Both the position numbers and the translations under genes were made by a program. The notes under the pieces were generated by a model. That model had not been told where the DNA came from. It saw only the letters and a list, made by a program, of their open reading frames with translations, and ran no database searches. Positions 38,902-50,200 of a DNA stretch of 64,000 nucleotides are shown here, piece by piece. The DNA lies in assembly GCA_037903475.1 (NCBI GenBank), contig JBAJFG010000495.1:248001-312000 (forward strand). Reading direction: 5' to 3'. The DNA is from Ancylostoma caninum. Taxonomy: Eukaryota; Nematoda; Chromadorea; Rhabditida; Ancylostomatidae. Positions within the stretch are counted from its first letter, which is position 1, and each line of letters opens with the position of its first letter.

Positions 38902-39290
38902 TTAATGTGAGAATATGCGCATCTTGTCAACTCTCAAAGTGCGTATTGATTTCGACTGGAAGAAGCGGTGGTTTTTTCGGGATTCTTTGTTGGAGCCGCC
39001 TGTCCTCAACCGCATGGATCTCGTTTTGGCATCCTCGAAGCGAGTACTCCGCCAAGCACCACCAGGAGCGATGATTATATGGCATTGAAGTGCTGATTTG
39101 CTGCTTATTCTCGGGCGTCCTCGGAGCCGCTGCGGGCGGCGGGGGTGTCCGAGCCGGGGTCCGGAAATGGAAATGATATCGCCGGTCGTTAGCTGTCGGC
39201 GCAACGCAGCCCGGGCATCATGCATATCAGATGGGTTAGGAGGCGGCGGTGGTCGGTGGAGGATGCCGGGGGGAAGGCCTTAAATTGAAT
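38902..39290 (-). CDS. Candidate GC-rich coding segment, unknown
   Basis: Two minus-strand frames look coding in succession. One reads PPPPPNPSDMHDARAALRRQ at its upstream end. The other, shifted by one frame, reads TPARTPPPPAAAPRTPENKQ, then PYNHRSWWCLAEYSLRGCQ and IPKKPPLLPVEINTHFES before a stop at about 38925. Either a frameshift has broken a single exon or only one frame is real. GC content is far above the flanks. No function is inferred. Confidence 0.25.
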
Positions 39291-39420
39291 TGCGACCCAA
39301 CCGGGCTGTGTCGTGGGTCCCTTCGCCGGGGGCAGTTTCTCTCTTAATTGTGACCGCCCATCCTCCAAACACACCACACTAGCCGAACTCCCCCGCTTTG
39401 GCACTCTCTACTCAGTCAAT

Positions 39421-42400
39421 CCTCTGGATACTTCTTCGTCGTCGACAAGGAATCCTCTGCCACTAACTGCCTAGTTAACAGCCTCCACGAATGTTAGCAG
39501 TAATCGTGTCGTTAGACCAACCGTCATCTCATTATTACACCGATTCTTCGCTTATGCTGGATTTCTTTGGACAACGTGGAAGTTTTGAAGGGCACGTATA
39601 CGACGAATTGCTTTGATTTCACGAAACCAGTAAAGTTGTACAGAAATCGTTGAAAATTAGGACTTAACATGATTTAGAGAAACATTGGAGGGACATCATT
39701 TAGAATCCGGGATAGTAGCGCATATTTACGGATAGTGGAAAAGTTCTCGCTCACCATTATGAGGAACTAGAGGGTAATATTCTGTTGGGCAACAAATTTA
39801 CCATTTTTCTTTGAAGCCGATGCTTCTGGAAAAATTCTAGCAATTTCGAAGAAGATATTTTGTTGTACCGATCCTTTTCTTGCGGCTTAGGCTATGATGG
39901 TTTTTGTTCTATACTGACCCGAGTACAAAGCCTAACCGTATCTCCTACCAGTTGCTCCCATCGTTACCCTTGCCTTTTACCCCTGTCACGGTACCTTGCT
40001 GATAAAAGAAGGAGAAATTGAACAACAATGGAGGTGAGTATGGCAGGAACTGGGAGGAGATGCTGGTGGGCATCGTACTCGACGTATTACGTTGTTCGAG
40101 ATGCGTTTCTGCTGCATAGTTGTCAGTGAGATGGATACATCCACCTCACCATCACCTTAAAAGCCTAACATTTTGCTGTAAAAGTGTAATAAACTTTTGT
40201 CTGTGAGCTCAAAAGCATGGTTTTGAATAATTGTGAGGAGCAACCAAATTACCGTTCAAGTAAAGAAAGTGATGAAAAACACACCTACATACATTTGATT
40301 TGGAATGCTCTGCTTTATTTTTGTCTGAAATGTTTTTAGTATTCAGTTTTACTTTTCAGCAGCTATGCCTAATTAATGTATGTTACGTTTTTTCTTCCTT
40401 CCCTGTTGATATTGCGTTGCATTCCTGTTCATATAGTGGCACACCTTAGTGATGTAATACGTAAATAAATTAATAAATATTTACGGTATTAATAAACATC
40501 CTGATGATTCTACATTGGCGACTTCCAACTACAAAAAAGGGAAATGCTTGGAATTTCCACCAAATCTGAGCGGGATACATCACGTTTATAGTCTGCTTCA
40601 AATTTAACGGCATCGAAGTATCACCTGCCTCTCTTGCCGTTCTCTTCAGTTGCTGCTTTCTTCACGCTTTCTTTATTTCTCTGCCATCTACTCAACTGTC
40701 CATCCTGATGGAACGGAGCATACTCAGAATTAAAGTGGTTTCCGCAGGTTGTTGTGAGCCCGAGTGCATCATTGAGATTGGCCAAGGTGAAAGCATTACC
40801 GCACATGAGTTTACCCTTTATCTGACACTCTTCAACTTGTATAACCATCCGTGGTATTGCCAGCTGCTACCTACTGGTAATCACACCTGCGGCTATGAGG
40901 CTACGCATCCTTTCTATGAGCATTCGGGCCCTGAAAATGCGCGATTCATGAGTAACTCAGCCAGAATTTACTCGCGAACAGGTGAGAGCTTCTCGAATTT
41001 GGTGCGAATCCTTTACTTTTTGCAGAGAAAAGTCTCGTCGTTTTGCTCTTATCGAAAGTTTAATACGTACGTGTTTGCATATTTTGAGATGTACTGATTT
41101 TAAAGCTTACAGGAGTGTTGCTGGTTGGGGATCCACTTCCTTCTAAATTGCAGCATCGGGGTAAAACCTAATGACTCTTTTGATTAATGACATCACCTGC
41201 TTGCCTAATGTTAATGCACTGCGCTGCAAACAAAAGAAGCTTTTTGTTGTACTGGAATAATGGGATGAGAAGCCCATGTATGTATGTAGATGCTTCACAC
41301 CGAGGCAGCCTCGAGCTTGGTTGCCCGGAATTTTTTTTACTGAATTCCTTGCTGTCTTCTTCCGGACTTTTTCGTTCTAAAGCGCCATCATAAATGATTC
41401 AGAGACCATTGTTTTGACCAGTGAGAAGTGGAGTCGAAGCTAAGCATCGAGGTCGAGTCGAGAATTTTACCCAAAGAGTTAAGCACTCCTAGAGCTTTTC
41501 TGTGGTTTATAAATTTCCATCAGCTCAGAAAAAGAAACCTTTACTACTTCGATCATTGGAAGCAGCTATTTGCATTAGAATTTCCATCGAATACTCACGC
41601 GATCTGTTCAGAATAATAATTTCTGTGCCAGCAGCTCGTGCAAACATGCGTTGGTTTTTATGCGTCTATACATACAATCGCTTTTTAGCTGTAGACTATT
41701 GTTCGATTTCAGTGAGCATTGGATTTTTTTCCAATTTCATCGACGTTGGATACATCGATCTACACTCCTTTTGCTCATATCCTGAACGCATGCATATGTA
41801 GATCTCTGGAAATTGTTCCAATATTTCACGATTCTAATCACTCGAGATTCGATTCTTACCAGTCGAGTTAGTTTTCTGCTAGGTTTGGCTTCAAAACTTG
41901 TAATTTCCAATGGTCACTGAGACTCACTCTAAATGGCAAGTGTATTTGCTTTAATTAGTGAATAAATTTATTGGTCGTCACACTCACTATAGAAACCTGG
42001 TCTGGCAGAAGAAAGGTAAAAGAATTTATTGTATTTGCCCGTAGATTTAAAATCATCTAAAATTGGCCAGGAAACTTACCCTTTATATTCTTACACGAAC
42101 ACGGAAGGCCTTTGCGAGGAAGCATTCTAGAAGAAAAATAAACGAGAGAATAACATTTGTTATCATCTCTCCCTCAGCATTTTCTCCCATAGCAACATTT
42201 TTCTTCAAAACGTTTCATATCTGAAGTGACCGTTCAAGCTCCATAGTCGATCTTGTCAAGAACCATTTAACCGGCTCTTTGGATTTCTGATTTTTTGCTT
42301 GGAATAGCATAAAGCATCTCACATAGGCAAAATGAATAGTGCATTGTCTGCAAGGGTGAAGATATAGCAAGGAAACTATCCTTGCAGTGTCTTCTCTGCC

Positions 42401-42440
42401 AACTTCCCCGTATTCAGACAATTTTTCGGAGGGACCGACA
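39421..42440. other. No firm gene; repeat pieces
   Basis: A further copy of the interspersed repeat lies at about 40757-40935 (GAGTGCATCATTGAGATTGG at one end, CTACGCATCC and GGGCC at the other). A TAAATAAATTAATAAAT stretch near 40464 may be a retroelement tail. No exon supported. Confidence 0.35.
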
Positions 42441-42446
42441 GGTGAC

Positions 42447-42857
42447 CTGCGGTCCTTCCGGTTCCCTGCTGTATTTCTTGCGAAAAACTGCTGCGGTCCT
42501 TCCGAATGGCTACGGGGATGTGAGCACCAATTCCGCAGAAATGCGTTACGCAACCACTCTCGTGGGACCTCCACGCGGCAGTACCTTCAAGCAAAAATGA
42601 CAACCTCGCTGAGAGTCAGTGGCTTTATGATCAGATATATACATAAGTTTATAAAGCTTCTTGTTGGTCGCAGCAAAACTGTGCTCCGTACATAAGGAGG
42701 GTGTGATAACGCTCACTTTCTCTTTTGCGTTTTGCTGCGGTCCTTCCGAATCGTTCCCCACACAAATCTATTCTGCTACGGTCCTTCCGAAAATTTTTAT
42801 CTCCGCGTCTCTAGCTTCTTAACCACATGAGCGCGATCGCTTTCTGTTGCGGTCTTT
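42447..42857. repeat. Five spaced copies of CTGCGGTCCTTCCG
   Basis: The 14-mer or close variants occur in the same orientation at 42447-42460, 42491-42504, 42735-42748, 42775-42788 (CTACGGTCCTTCCG) and about 42848 (TTGCGGTCTTTCCA). A partial inverse (TTCGGAGGGACCG) lies at 42425. Most copies continue into GAA. Spacing is irregular, so this is not a simple tandem array. Confidence 0.6.
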
Positions 42858-44146
42858 CCAACATTTTGTCTGAGTACACCATTTATTTCTCTTTTCATTC
42901 ATGCATAACTAGTAACACATGATAGAACTATGCTCTGGTTCAGTTATGGTCCTACGCTGTCATCCTAATGATGTAAAAATCTTCGACACGTCATTTCTTT
43001 GAACTGTTAGAAGTTCTGCGCTGACCTTAGTTCAATTCCTTACTCTTGCTTCTACTTTTTTAGCATTTGCTTTTCATCATATATTAATTGACCACAAATG
43101 AGCTTTCATTTACGTAATTACAGAAAACATCTTCAAGATTTCTTCTGCGCGAGTCTCTTTTTCTTTCTAGAGGGATCTCCACTTGCTCCTTCTGCAGATC
43201 GTTCCCCATCCTGCTCTACCTCCGAACGTTGTATTGTAATTTTTTTAACTCTCTAAGAATAATTCAGCCGTGTTTATACACGAAGACTGTGGGCAACTAA
43301 GTGATGCTGGCCGAAGTTTCAGTTTCATTCAGATGGTTCCAAGTAAAGAAGCTCTTCCTAGAGAAGGGAAGTAGTGTCAAATGTGGGATTATAGGCGCTA
43401 GTATGATTAGGAGTCTTCCCATTTAACTAACGTAACTGTGAATTAATAATTGTAAGTAAGTAGTGTTCGCTCTAACCGCTGCATCGGAGGACTAGGTAAG
43501 GTTGACAAGAACAACTACAGGGACTTTTTTGTCCTACTGAGGGAGAGTGAAGGCTCAGAAAAGTGAATAAAATAAAGCTTACCGCTTCCCTAGAAACTTC
43601 AAAGAAGTCGTTACAGAGCACCATGTCGCTTCCACTTCCGAGAAACTTGAGCTTCTAACTCGTTACTATATTATATTTGAAAGGTTGGCTTGCTATAAAT
43701 TATGTATACTCATGGAGTTGTCTATTTGAGATGTTAGGCTTGAACCACAGTTCATTTGTAATAAGCGTCTGCATCCAACCACTTTTGCGCGTTGATTCCG
43801 TTGTCTTGATGGAGTTCCATCCAATTTAATTGGGTCCCAGTGGACTCTTCAAATCTCGCTATTCGGAGAAAAACCAACACTTGATTCCTGGAAAGCCCAG
43901 GATCTACAGGTTTAACTATGGAATCATTCGGCTTTTCATAGTTATAAGTCCACATTGCTTAGGTTTCTATAAGTATGGGAATTCTGTTATAGTGGGAAAC
44001 TACATAATTTGACTGGCATTTGTTTGAGATCCAAAGATTACTATAAAGTGGAGCTTTTCAGGGAATTTTTAAAAAAAATTTTCGAAACACATACATGTGG
44101 GTAGGGTAAAACGCAATGTAACAGTCCTATTAAAGTATAAAAGGGG
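42858..44146. other. No gene seen
   Basis: Short frames only. The minus frame 43752-43955 has no recognised motif. Confidence 0.35.
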
Positions 44147-44570
44147 TTGAGAAGTCAGAAAAAAGCAAGTCTGGGAGGTGGGCATACCGTTCAAACTTCA
44201 CCAATTGCAACGGAGCACTATGACAGTAAAGATTCGCTTGTTTTTCATGCTTACACCAGCGTTCATTTGCATCTTCAGATTAATAGCCGGAAATATTCTC
44301 ATTATGCTCCGGAAATTAGGTTTGTTTAAGTTTTTTTCTTTTGAAAAAGCACATATAGTGCAGTCAATGGAAATATTGAATCTATGACCACTTCTTATGT
44401 ATTTCTTTTGAGCCCTGAAAGGAAGGTAGATCCGCCATATAGTGGAATTTCCGGGTTACATACGCACACGATAAATTCAAGTAATTCAATCTAGATTTTA
44501 TGGAACCTACGAGGCTTACAAGGCTTTAACCTATGAAGAACTCGGCATGGATATTGAGAAATATGTATAG
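44147..44570 (+). CDS. Small two-exon gene or 3' end of a gene, unknown
   Basis: Exon 44147-44319 (57 codons from a possible ATG, then AG) joins exon 44495-44570 through a 175 bp intron (donor GTTTGT, acceptor ATCTAG) and completes an Arg codon. The end reads KYSHYAPEIRFYGTYEAYKA and TYEELGMDIEKYV, then TAG. The second exon is strongly protein-like. The first is also open in another frame, so its 5' limit is uncertain and an upstream exon is possible. No family recognised. Confidence 0.35.
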
Positions 44571-45340
44571 TAGGATCCAGTAGAGATAATCTTGAACTAG
44601 CAGCAAAAATTCGGAAAGAGACCTAAGATGAACTCAGTATTTTTATGCAGTGATAAGTGTTTTTGTGAGCTTGTGTGTACAAAAATTCTACCTCGTTTTT
44701 TTTTGTATTTATGCACATTCTTCTGCTTGACAGTGCTGTGTAAATACCAGTTTAACCAGCTGCATTTTTCACAGAGGATTCATGAGTAGGCGCTGTTGTT
44801 TCATTGGAAAAGTCATATTTACAGAACTTAAGACTCGTTCAAACTTTTACATGAGGGCTTAAGTGCTGCCTTTCTTTCTCTCCCTTGAGAGTGAAAACTT
44901 TTGCGAGTTCCGCTACTACATACTCCATGGCAAAGCACGTCTTGTGTACACGTGGGTTTTCATCTAACCATCATCTCATCAATCCCAGGGCGTCTAGCTA
45001 GCAATTTTCTGCTTTCTACGTGTGACTGAGTTTTGTGAGATGCTGAGTTGCTTTACTCAGCGGTTATATCGTTGTCGCGTACTCCTCGATGGCTTAGCAA
45101 ATGTAACCCTCCATTACTTCTTCGGATTTTTATCAAGAACACATTAGAATGGAATCAAATTCACAGTCTCTAGGGACGTTTTTCTTTGTAGTGAGCTGCT
45201 GAGAGTTTATAGAGTACGCTGGCAAAATTTGCACTATTCAGGTAAAACCCGGAACATTTTGCTGAGGTTCTTTGACGGGATTAAGGAAGGCTGATGGGCT
45301 CGCTGATATATGCATTCATAGACGAATCTGAGACTCCAAA
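44571..45340. other. No gene seen
   Basis: Nothing recognised between the small gene and the Penelope-like fragment. Confidence 0.35.
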
Positions 45341-45378
45341 TGGCCTACGTTCCGGCGATCTCGCCCTCGTCAGAGCCT
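45341..45378 (-). ncRNA. Hammerhead-like ribozyme motif in Penelope-like copy 1
   Basis: Reads AGGCU, CUGACGA, stem II GGCG/CGCC with loop AGAU, then GGAA, CGUA and GGCCA. Core CUGANGA is intact. GAAA has become GGAA, so this copy is probably inactive. Helix III is minimal, as known for Penelope-like hammerheads. Confidence 0.5.
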
Positions 45379-45858
45379 AAAGTAGTCTACAGTACAATTG
45401 GCCTATCCTCCCAAACGCCTCGTCTTTATGCAGAACTCATTCAATAAGAGAGTAACCCAAAAACAAAAACGGAACACATGCTGATCAGTGCTCACCTCAG
45501 CTTTCGACAATGCCGTCGAGACACAGACCGCTATTGGTGAGACTGTACTCCTAGTGGTCTTTATATGTGCGCAGTATCTTAACGGTTCGCCTACAGATCA
45601 AAATCTGCACAGATTCTGATACAAGGCCAACTCGTATGTGATAGCGATACATTCATCTTTCCTATTCATTTTTGGGTTTTTAGCGGCAATCCAACACGCC
45701 TCCAATGTTTTGCGCGCTATGATCTCGGGCTCTGATGATAAGATCGTAACTCCAATTTGAATGACAGAATTTTGGCGTAGTCTGCGATGTGCTCCCAGTG
45801 GGGTAGAAGGTCTTGATTAATCATTAACAATCTTTGTCAGAAACAGCTGTAATAGTGT
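45341..45858 (-). mobile_element. Penelope-like element fragment, copy 1
   Basis: Shares ends and interior with the 55.9 kb copy. 45341-45378 is the ribozyme-like terminal motif. 45686-45830 on the minus strand reads RPSTPLGAHRRLRQNSVIQI and EPEIIARKTLEACWIAAKNP, the tail of the GIY-YIG region, with no stop. 45820-45858 matches the outer terminal repeat (AACAATCTTTGTCAGAAACA). The core of the endonuclease and the reverse transcriptase are missing. Confidence 0.65.
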
Positions 45859-46646
45859 TAAATACGATAACCAATCACGCTAGCCATCCTTGGTTTGCTT
45901 GGTTATCGTTTCATGAATCCCAGCCCAGGTTAGCTGCCCAATTTTTACTTTCTGCGTCCCCCAGCATCATGCAGTCGCCAATCTAGTTAACCATCATTGG
46001 TTCTTGATTGCCTTCTGTAAATTCATGCCCAGGGAAAGAAGGGTAGCCGGAATAAAAGCGAGTGTTCTTCGGAAGAAACATAACGACACTTTGTTTTTAT
46101 TCTCTTTCTGCTTTTTATCTTCCTTTCCACCATGAAGTTTTTCAATTAAGTTGTGAGCATTGAGTGACTGGGTAGGGCAACATTGACATCTTCTTCTCGC
46201 ACTCATGCTAAGTGCCTTAGTTTTTCGAAAGTTTTATTTTCTTCCTCGGCCCATTCTGAAGTCGAGCCACCTTTTTTCACTCTGCTATTCAGAAGTGATT
46301 GATCAAACCGTATAATAAGGTCATTCTTCTTCTTCTCCAGTACATAGGTGTTTGATTGATTGCTTTATCAACGTCACTGTTATGCTCGCGTTCTGAATTA
46401 TGTGCACATTCCTCACTTGGATGCGTTTCTTTTCAGTCCCAATACCAATATCCTTAGAATGAAGTCGTCAATCACGCAATTTCTGCAACAGGTCAGTGCA
46501 CATTTATTAGATGATCATTCTTTAATACAGTTGCCCTTAGAAGTAGTACAATAAGAACTAGTACAACACAGTGAAACTAGGAATCACCTTAAAAATTAAA
46601 AGTTGACAATTTCACTGGTTCGTGGGGCAGGCAATTTGTCTTTTGT

Positions 46647-46790
46647 CCAGAGCAGTGAGTCTAGTAGAAAATGTACTCGGGATATGTTGCTAGAGCAATG
46701 CAATGAACTAGGTTTTGACATGGGAGCAAGGATTTTCGTAGAGTTAGGCGCCTATCCACAAGGACATCCAGAATTTTCCACTGGAAAGCG
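46647..46790 (+). CDS. Candidate internal exon, unknown
   Basis: Bounded by TTTTGTCCAG and GCG|GTAAGT, open throughout, reading SSESSRKCTRDMLLEQCNEL, GFDMGARIFVELGAYPQG and HPEFSTGK. Good splice sites on both sides make it more credible than neighbouring ORFs, but no partner exon is found and no family is recognised. Confidence 0.3.
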
Positions 46791-47238
46791 GTAAGTATTT
46801 GCACTCCTCTGCTCCCAGGTCCAAACCAATCCCGCGCTGTGTCGACAGGCATCGGCTCCATGAGTAAAGGCTGAATTTTAAGAAAGGGCTAATATAAGTC
46901 ACATGCGATTAGAAATATTCCTTACATGAACATCAAGATCAACTGGCAAGATGAAAAGTACGTACAGCTTGATGAATGTTGGCAAAGCTCCAAATCATAA
47001 AGGACTAACAACTGTCTGAGTAGGGCCGCGGCTCGGCTTCAATGGCCCGCGCCACTCGGGCGGCTCTCAAGCGCGATGAGAGCTGCTCAAGCTGAATTAG
47101 GCGCTCTACAATGGAAAACAGACGCAAACTTCCCAAAGGAAGCCGAGCACACGATCCTTAGGGTTGAAATGGAATTATCAACAAGTAAAATGTTGCAATA
47201 ATCACATGTGGCGTCAAAGAAATGTAAGTTTTGTGAAG

Positions 47239-50200
47239 TCATCCTCTCCGAGAGCGGAATTCTTTGAGTATATGCAGGAGTGACGGGAAGGCGACGCGGA
47301 CCATTTGTGCCAGTCCGAATGAGACGGCAATCAGGCGGACCTCGTTATCGCTGCACGTCGCCCATTCGATCTGTTAAAATATTGAATATTGTAGGGTATT
47401 TGAGCCATGGATAACACATACTGCCAGGGTTTTATGCCGGTATCCACGTCGAAAAGTCTAATATTGAATTTTTCTAATATTGAATTTTAAGACTTATACC
47501 CAGAAAAGGTATTGTGCAAACTTGTAATCTATAAGAACAAGTCCCAATCTTAATAAGTTTCGGTAGTATTACAGTGACGGTCAATCACTCTTACATCACA
47601 TAATATCATTCGGTTTCTCAGGCATTGCCGGTAATGATGTTCAACGATGTTCTACTTATGTTTTCATTCAAAAATTTTGGAACGAAGACAATGGCTCCAA
47701 GAAAACGATGAAAAACACCGCCCGAGAAGAAAATGGGCCAGATGGTTTGCCGCGCTGCGCACACTGTTCAGCGTGGCGGACCAGAAAAGCTGTGTTATGT
47801 GATGCAAGAGTGGCTGACCGACACTGTAACTTAAAGGCAGTGTGTCACCTCGTTTCGTGTTTGGGGTTTCAGCGGATTCTGAATCTTCTCGAGGCGCTGA
47901 ATCTAGCGGTATACATAACTTATTAGGAAACGAGCTCTAAGCCCGTTTTATTAACGTTTTTCCTGATGGGATTTGGAGCAGTTTGTTGCTTCGAGTGGAC
48001 GTGGGAAGCCGTTGATCTTATCGATCGGACACGTCCAGACGTGTTGGCCAACGTTGCAGCCGTGGCGGGCAGCCAGCACAGTCACGGACCGCTCCGCCCA
48101 AGTGGTCCGTGAACTACAAGTTCGGGCCCTCCGAAAACGGGGTTTTATGCGTTACATTACAATTTTATGCGTTCTATCGTACATCATTGGACTCAGCGTG
48201 ACGAGCAGGTCTATACTCTGTTGATATTTACAAGCAACGGAACGAGGTGACACACTGCCTTTAAGTCAGTTTTCTCTGACGTTTTTGCAGAGCAAATCTC
48301 TGAAACCACGGTTTGGCCGATCTGGGCTTGATGCATCATTGGAAGGATGGGTAATCTCATACCCAGTGGATGGCAGCTTGGTGTAGAGAACTTCACTATG
48401 GGTAAAGATGTTGAGGAGTGTCGGGTGTGAAGGAAGTATGGATATATTAACACGTTTATCATGGGTAATGTCAATGGTACATCCGGGACCTGGACTTCCC
48501 TCGAATGTTAGTCTTTGGCTGGGACTGCAGACCCTGCAGAAGAAACTGAGGTCCGCCCATAAAGACAAAAAGGTTTTAATTCACGCTATTACTGTTCTAT
48601 TACCTGTATAATTCCGGTAATTCATCTTACATCCGCAACGAGCGCTATTACACGTGAAAGAGATGCACAAGATATTTATACGCTTTCCGTTCCCCTGCAC
48701 AGCAACCAGAGCTCATTTCAAGGGTCTAACCGCGATTCTTTTTTGATAACGTGAAATTTGCTGCATGGATGACTTAGTCACTTCTTTTTCGGTACAGCGC
48801 AAAGTCCCTCTACATAACATCAAAAACGTTGCTTGTTAGCTATGTTAACTTTGACGGACGGGACGCAAAGATCGTAAGCCAGGGTGCGTCGTACCTGCGC
48901 TTGCATATAGCTCTCGTGTTATGAATCACATGCATAACAACAGAAGGTTTTTCTAAACCGACGCACGCGTCAGGGGTAATGTGCCATCTGGACTTGGGGT
49001 AATAAACGTTCTGTCACAATGTCTCGAATGATCTCTCAGTTCTCGCAGCTTGTTTCATGGCTTCCTTGTCTTTCTATTCACTTACTCTGAGACTGCGCAG
49101 AAAGCTAGGCACATTTTCGAGGAATAATATGTCTCTAGGTCCCCTAACCATCACACTTTAGTCGAAAAAAAAAACCGGACAGTATTCGACTTCCTGAAAG
49201 CGTCAGGAATTTTCACCGCTCAGAACTTTGTCCAGGAGGGTTGTGGATCACGAAAATTACGCTCATTTTGTACTATATCCACTATTACGAGGGATGTACG
49301 ATGTACACGATAGATAAAGTCCTTACGCGCAATCGGCGGAAAATTTTCGAGCGCGTCCAGCATGGGTCGCGTGCGCGGCGCGGCCCTCTTGTGACAGCGG
49401 TCCCCCGTCGTTCTTCAGATTTTTGGCCCAGGTGAGTGTTTTTCCTTCATTTTTTCTTTGATTGAAGTTTATCTGAAGGTGTGAGGCCTGTTGCTGAAGA
49501 TGTCGACCGGATGGCCCCGCATGCCTCATAAAAACAATAAAAACAAGCATTTGGGACATGCATGGGGAAAATGTGCAAAATATGAGGTATGCGGGGCCGT
49601 CCGATCGATATCGGTCAGCCACAGGTATCACAGCTTCAGATAAACTTCAGTTAAAGAAAAAAAATGAAAGAAAAACACTCACCTGGGCCAAGAATCCGAC
49701 GAACGACTGGGGACCGGCTGCCACAAGAGGGCCGCGCCGCGCACGCGCCCCATGCTGGGCGCGCTCGAAAATTTTTAGGGACTTTACGCTATCTTGAAGG
49801 ATCCTCTAAGCGTTTCATGTTAGAGCCACTAGAGCACTGAACACTCGTATCGCTTTCATACTGTAAAACAACTGTAGGGCAGATTACTGTAGGGGACTTG
49901 ACCAACGTATGTAATTTCGGCAAGACAATAATAGTAGCTTGCAAAAATAATAGTGGCTTGCAAAATAGTGTTAATTATAGAAATCAGCCTACCAGATGCA
50001 AAACTATGCTTTTTTTGGTTATGGAAAGACAAAGCGAGCTTCATTGTTCACCTCTGCAGTCATCTTGGAATTTTTCAAAGAAAAAGCACTTACTTTTATA
50101 GAGTTCTCCTCGAAAAATGATGAAACCGGTGCTATTATTGCTCGCGTTGTGTCCTGTTCGAGAACCAACCATTTCTCTTTCGAGAAAGCGCATCCACATG

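Noticed and set aside
42215..42603. 119- and 75-codon minus-strand ORFs
   Set aside because: Cover the CTGCGGTCCTTCCG repeats, with several frames open at once and no recognisable family.
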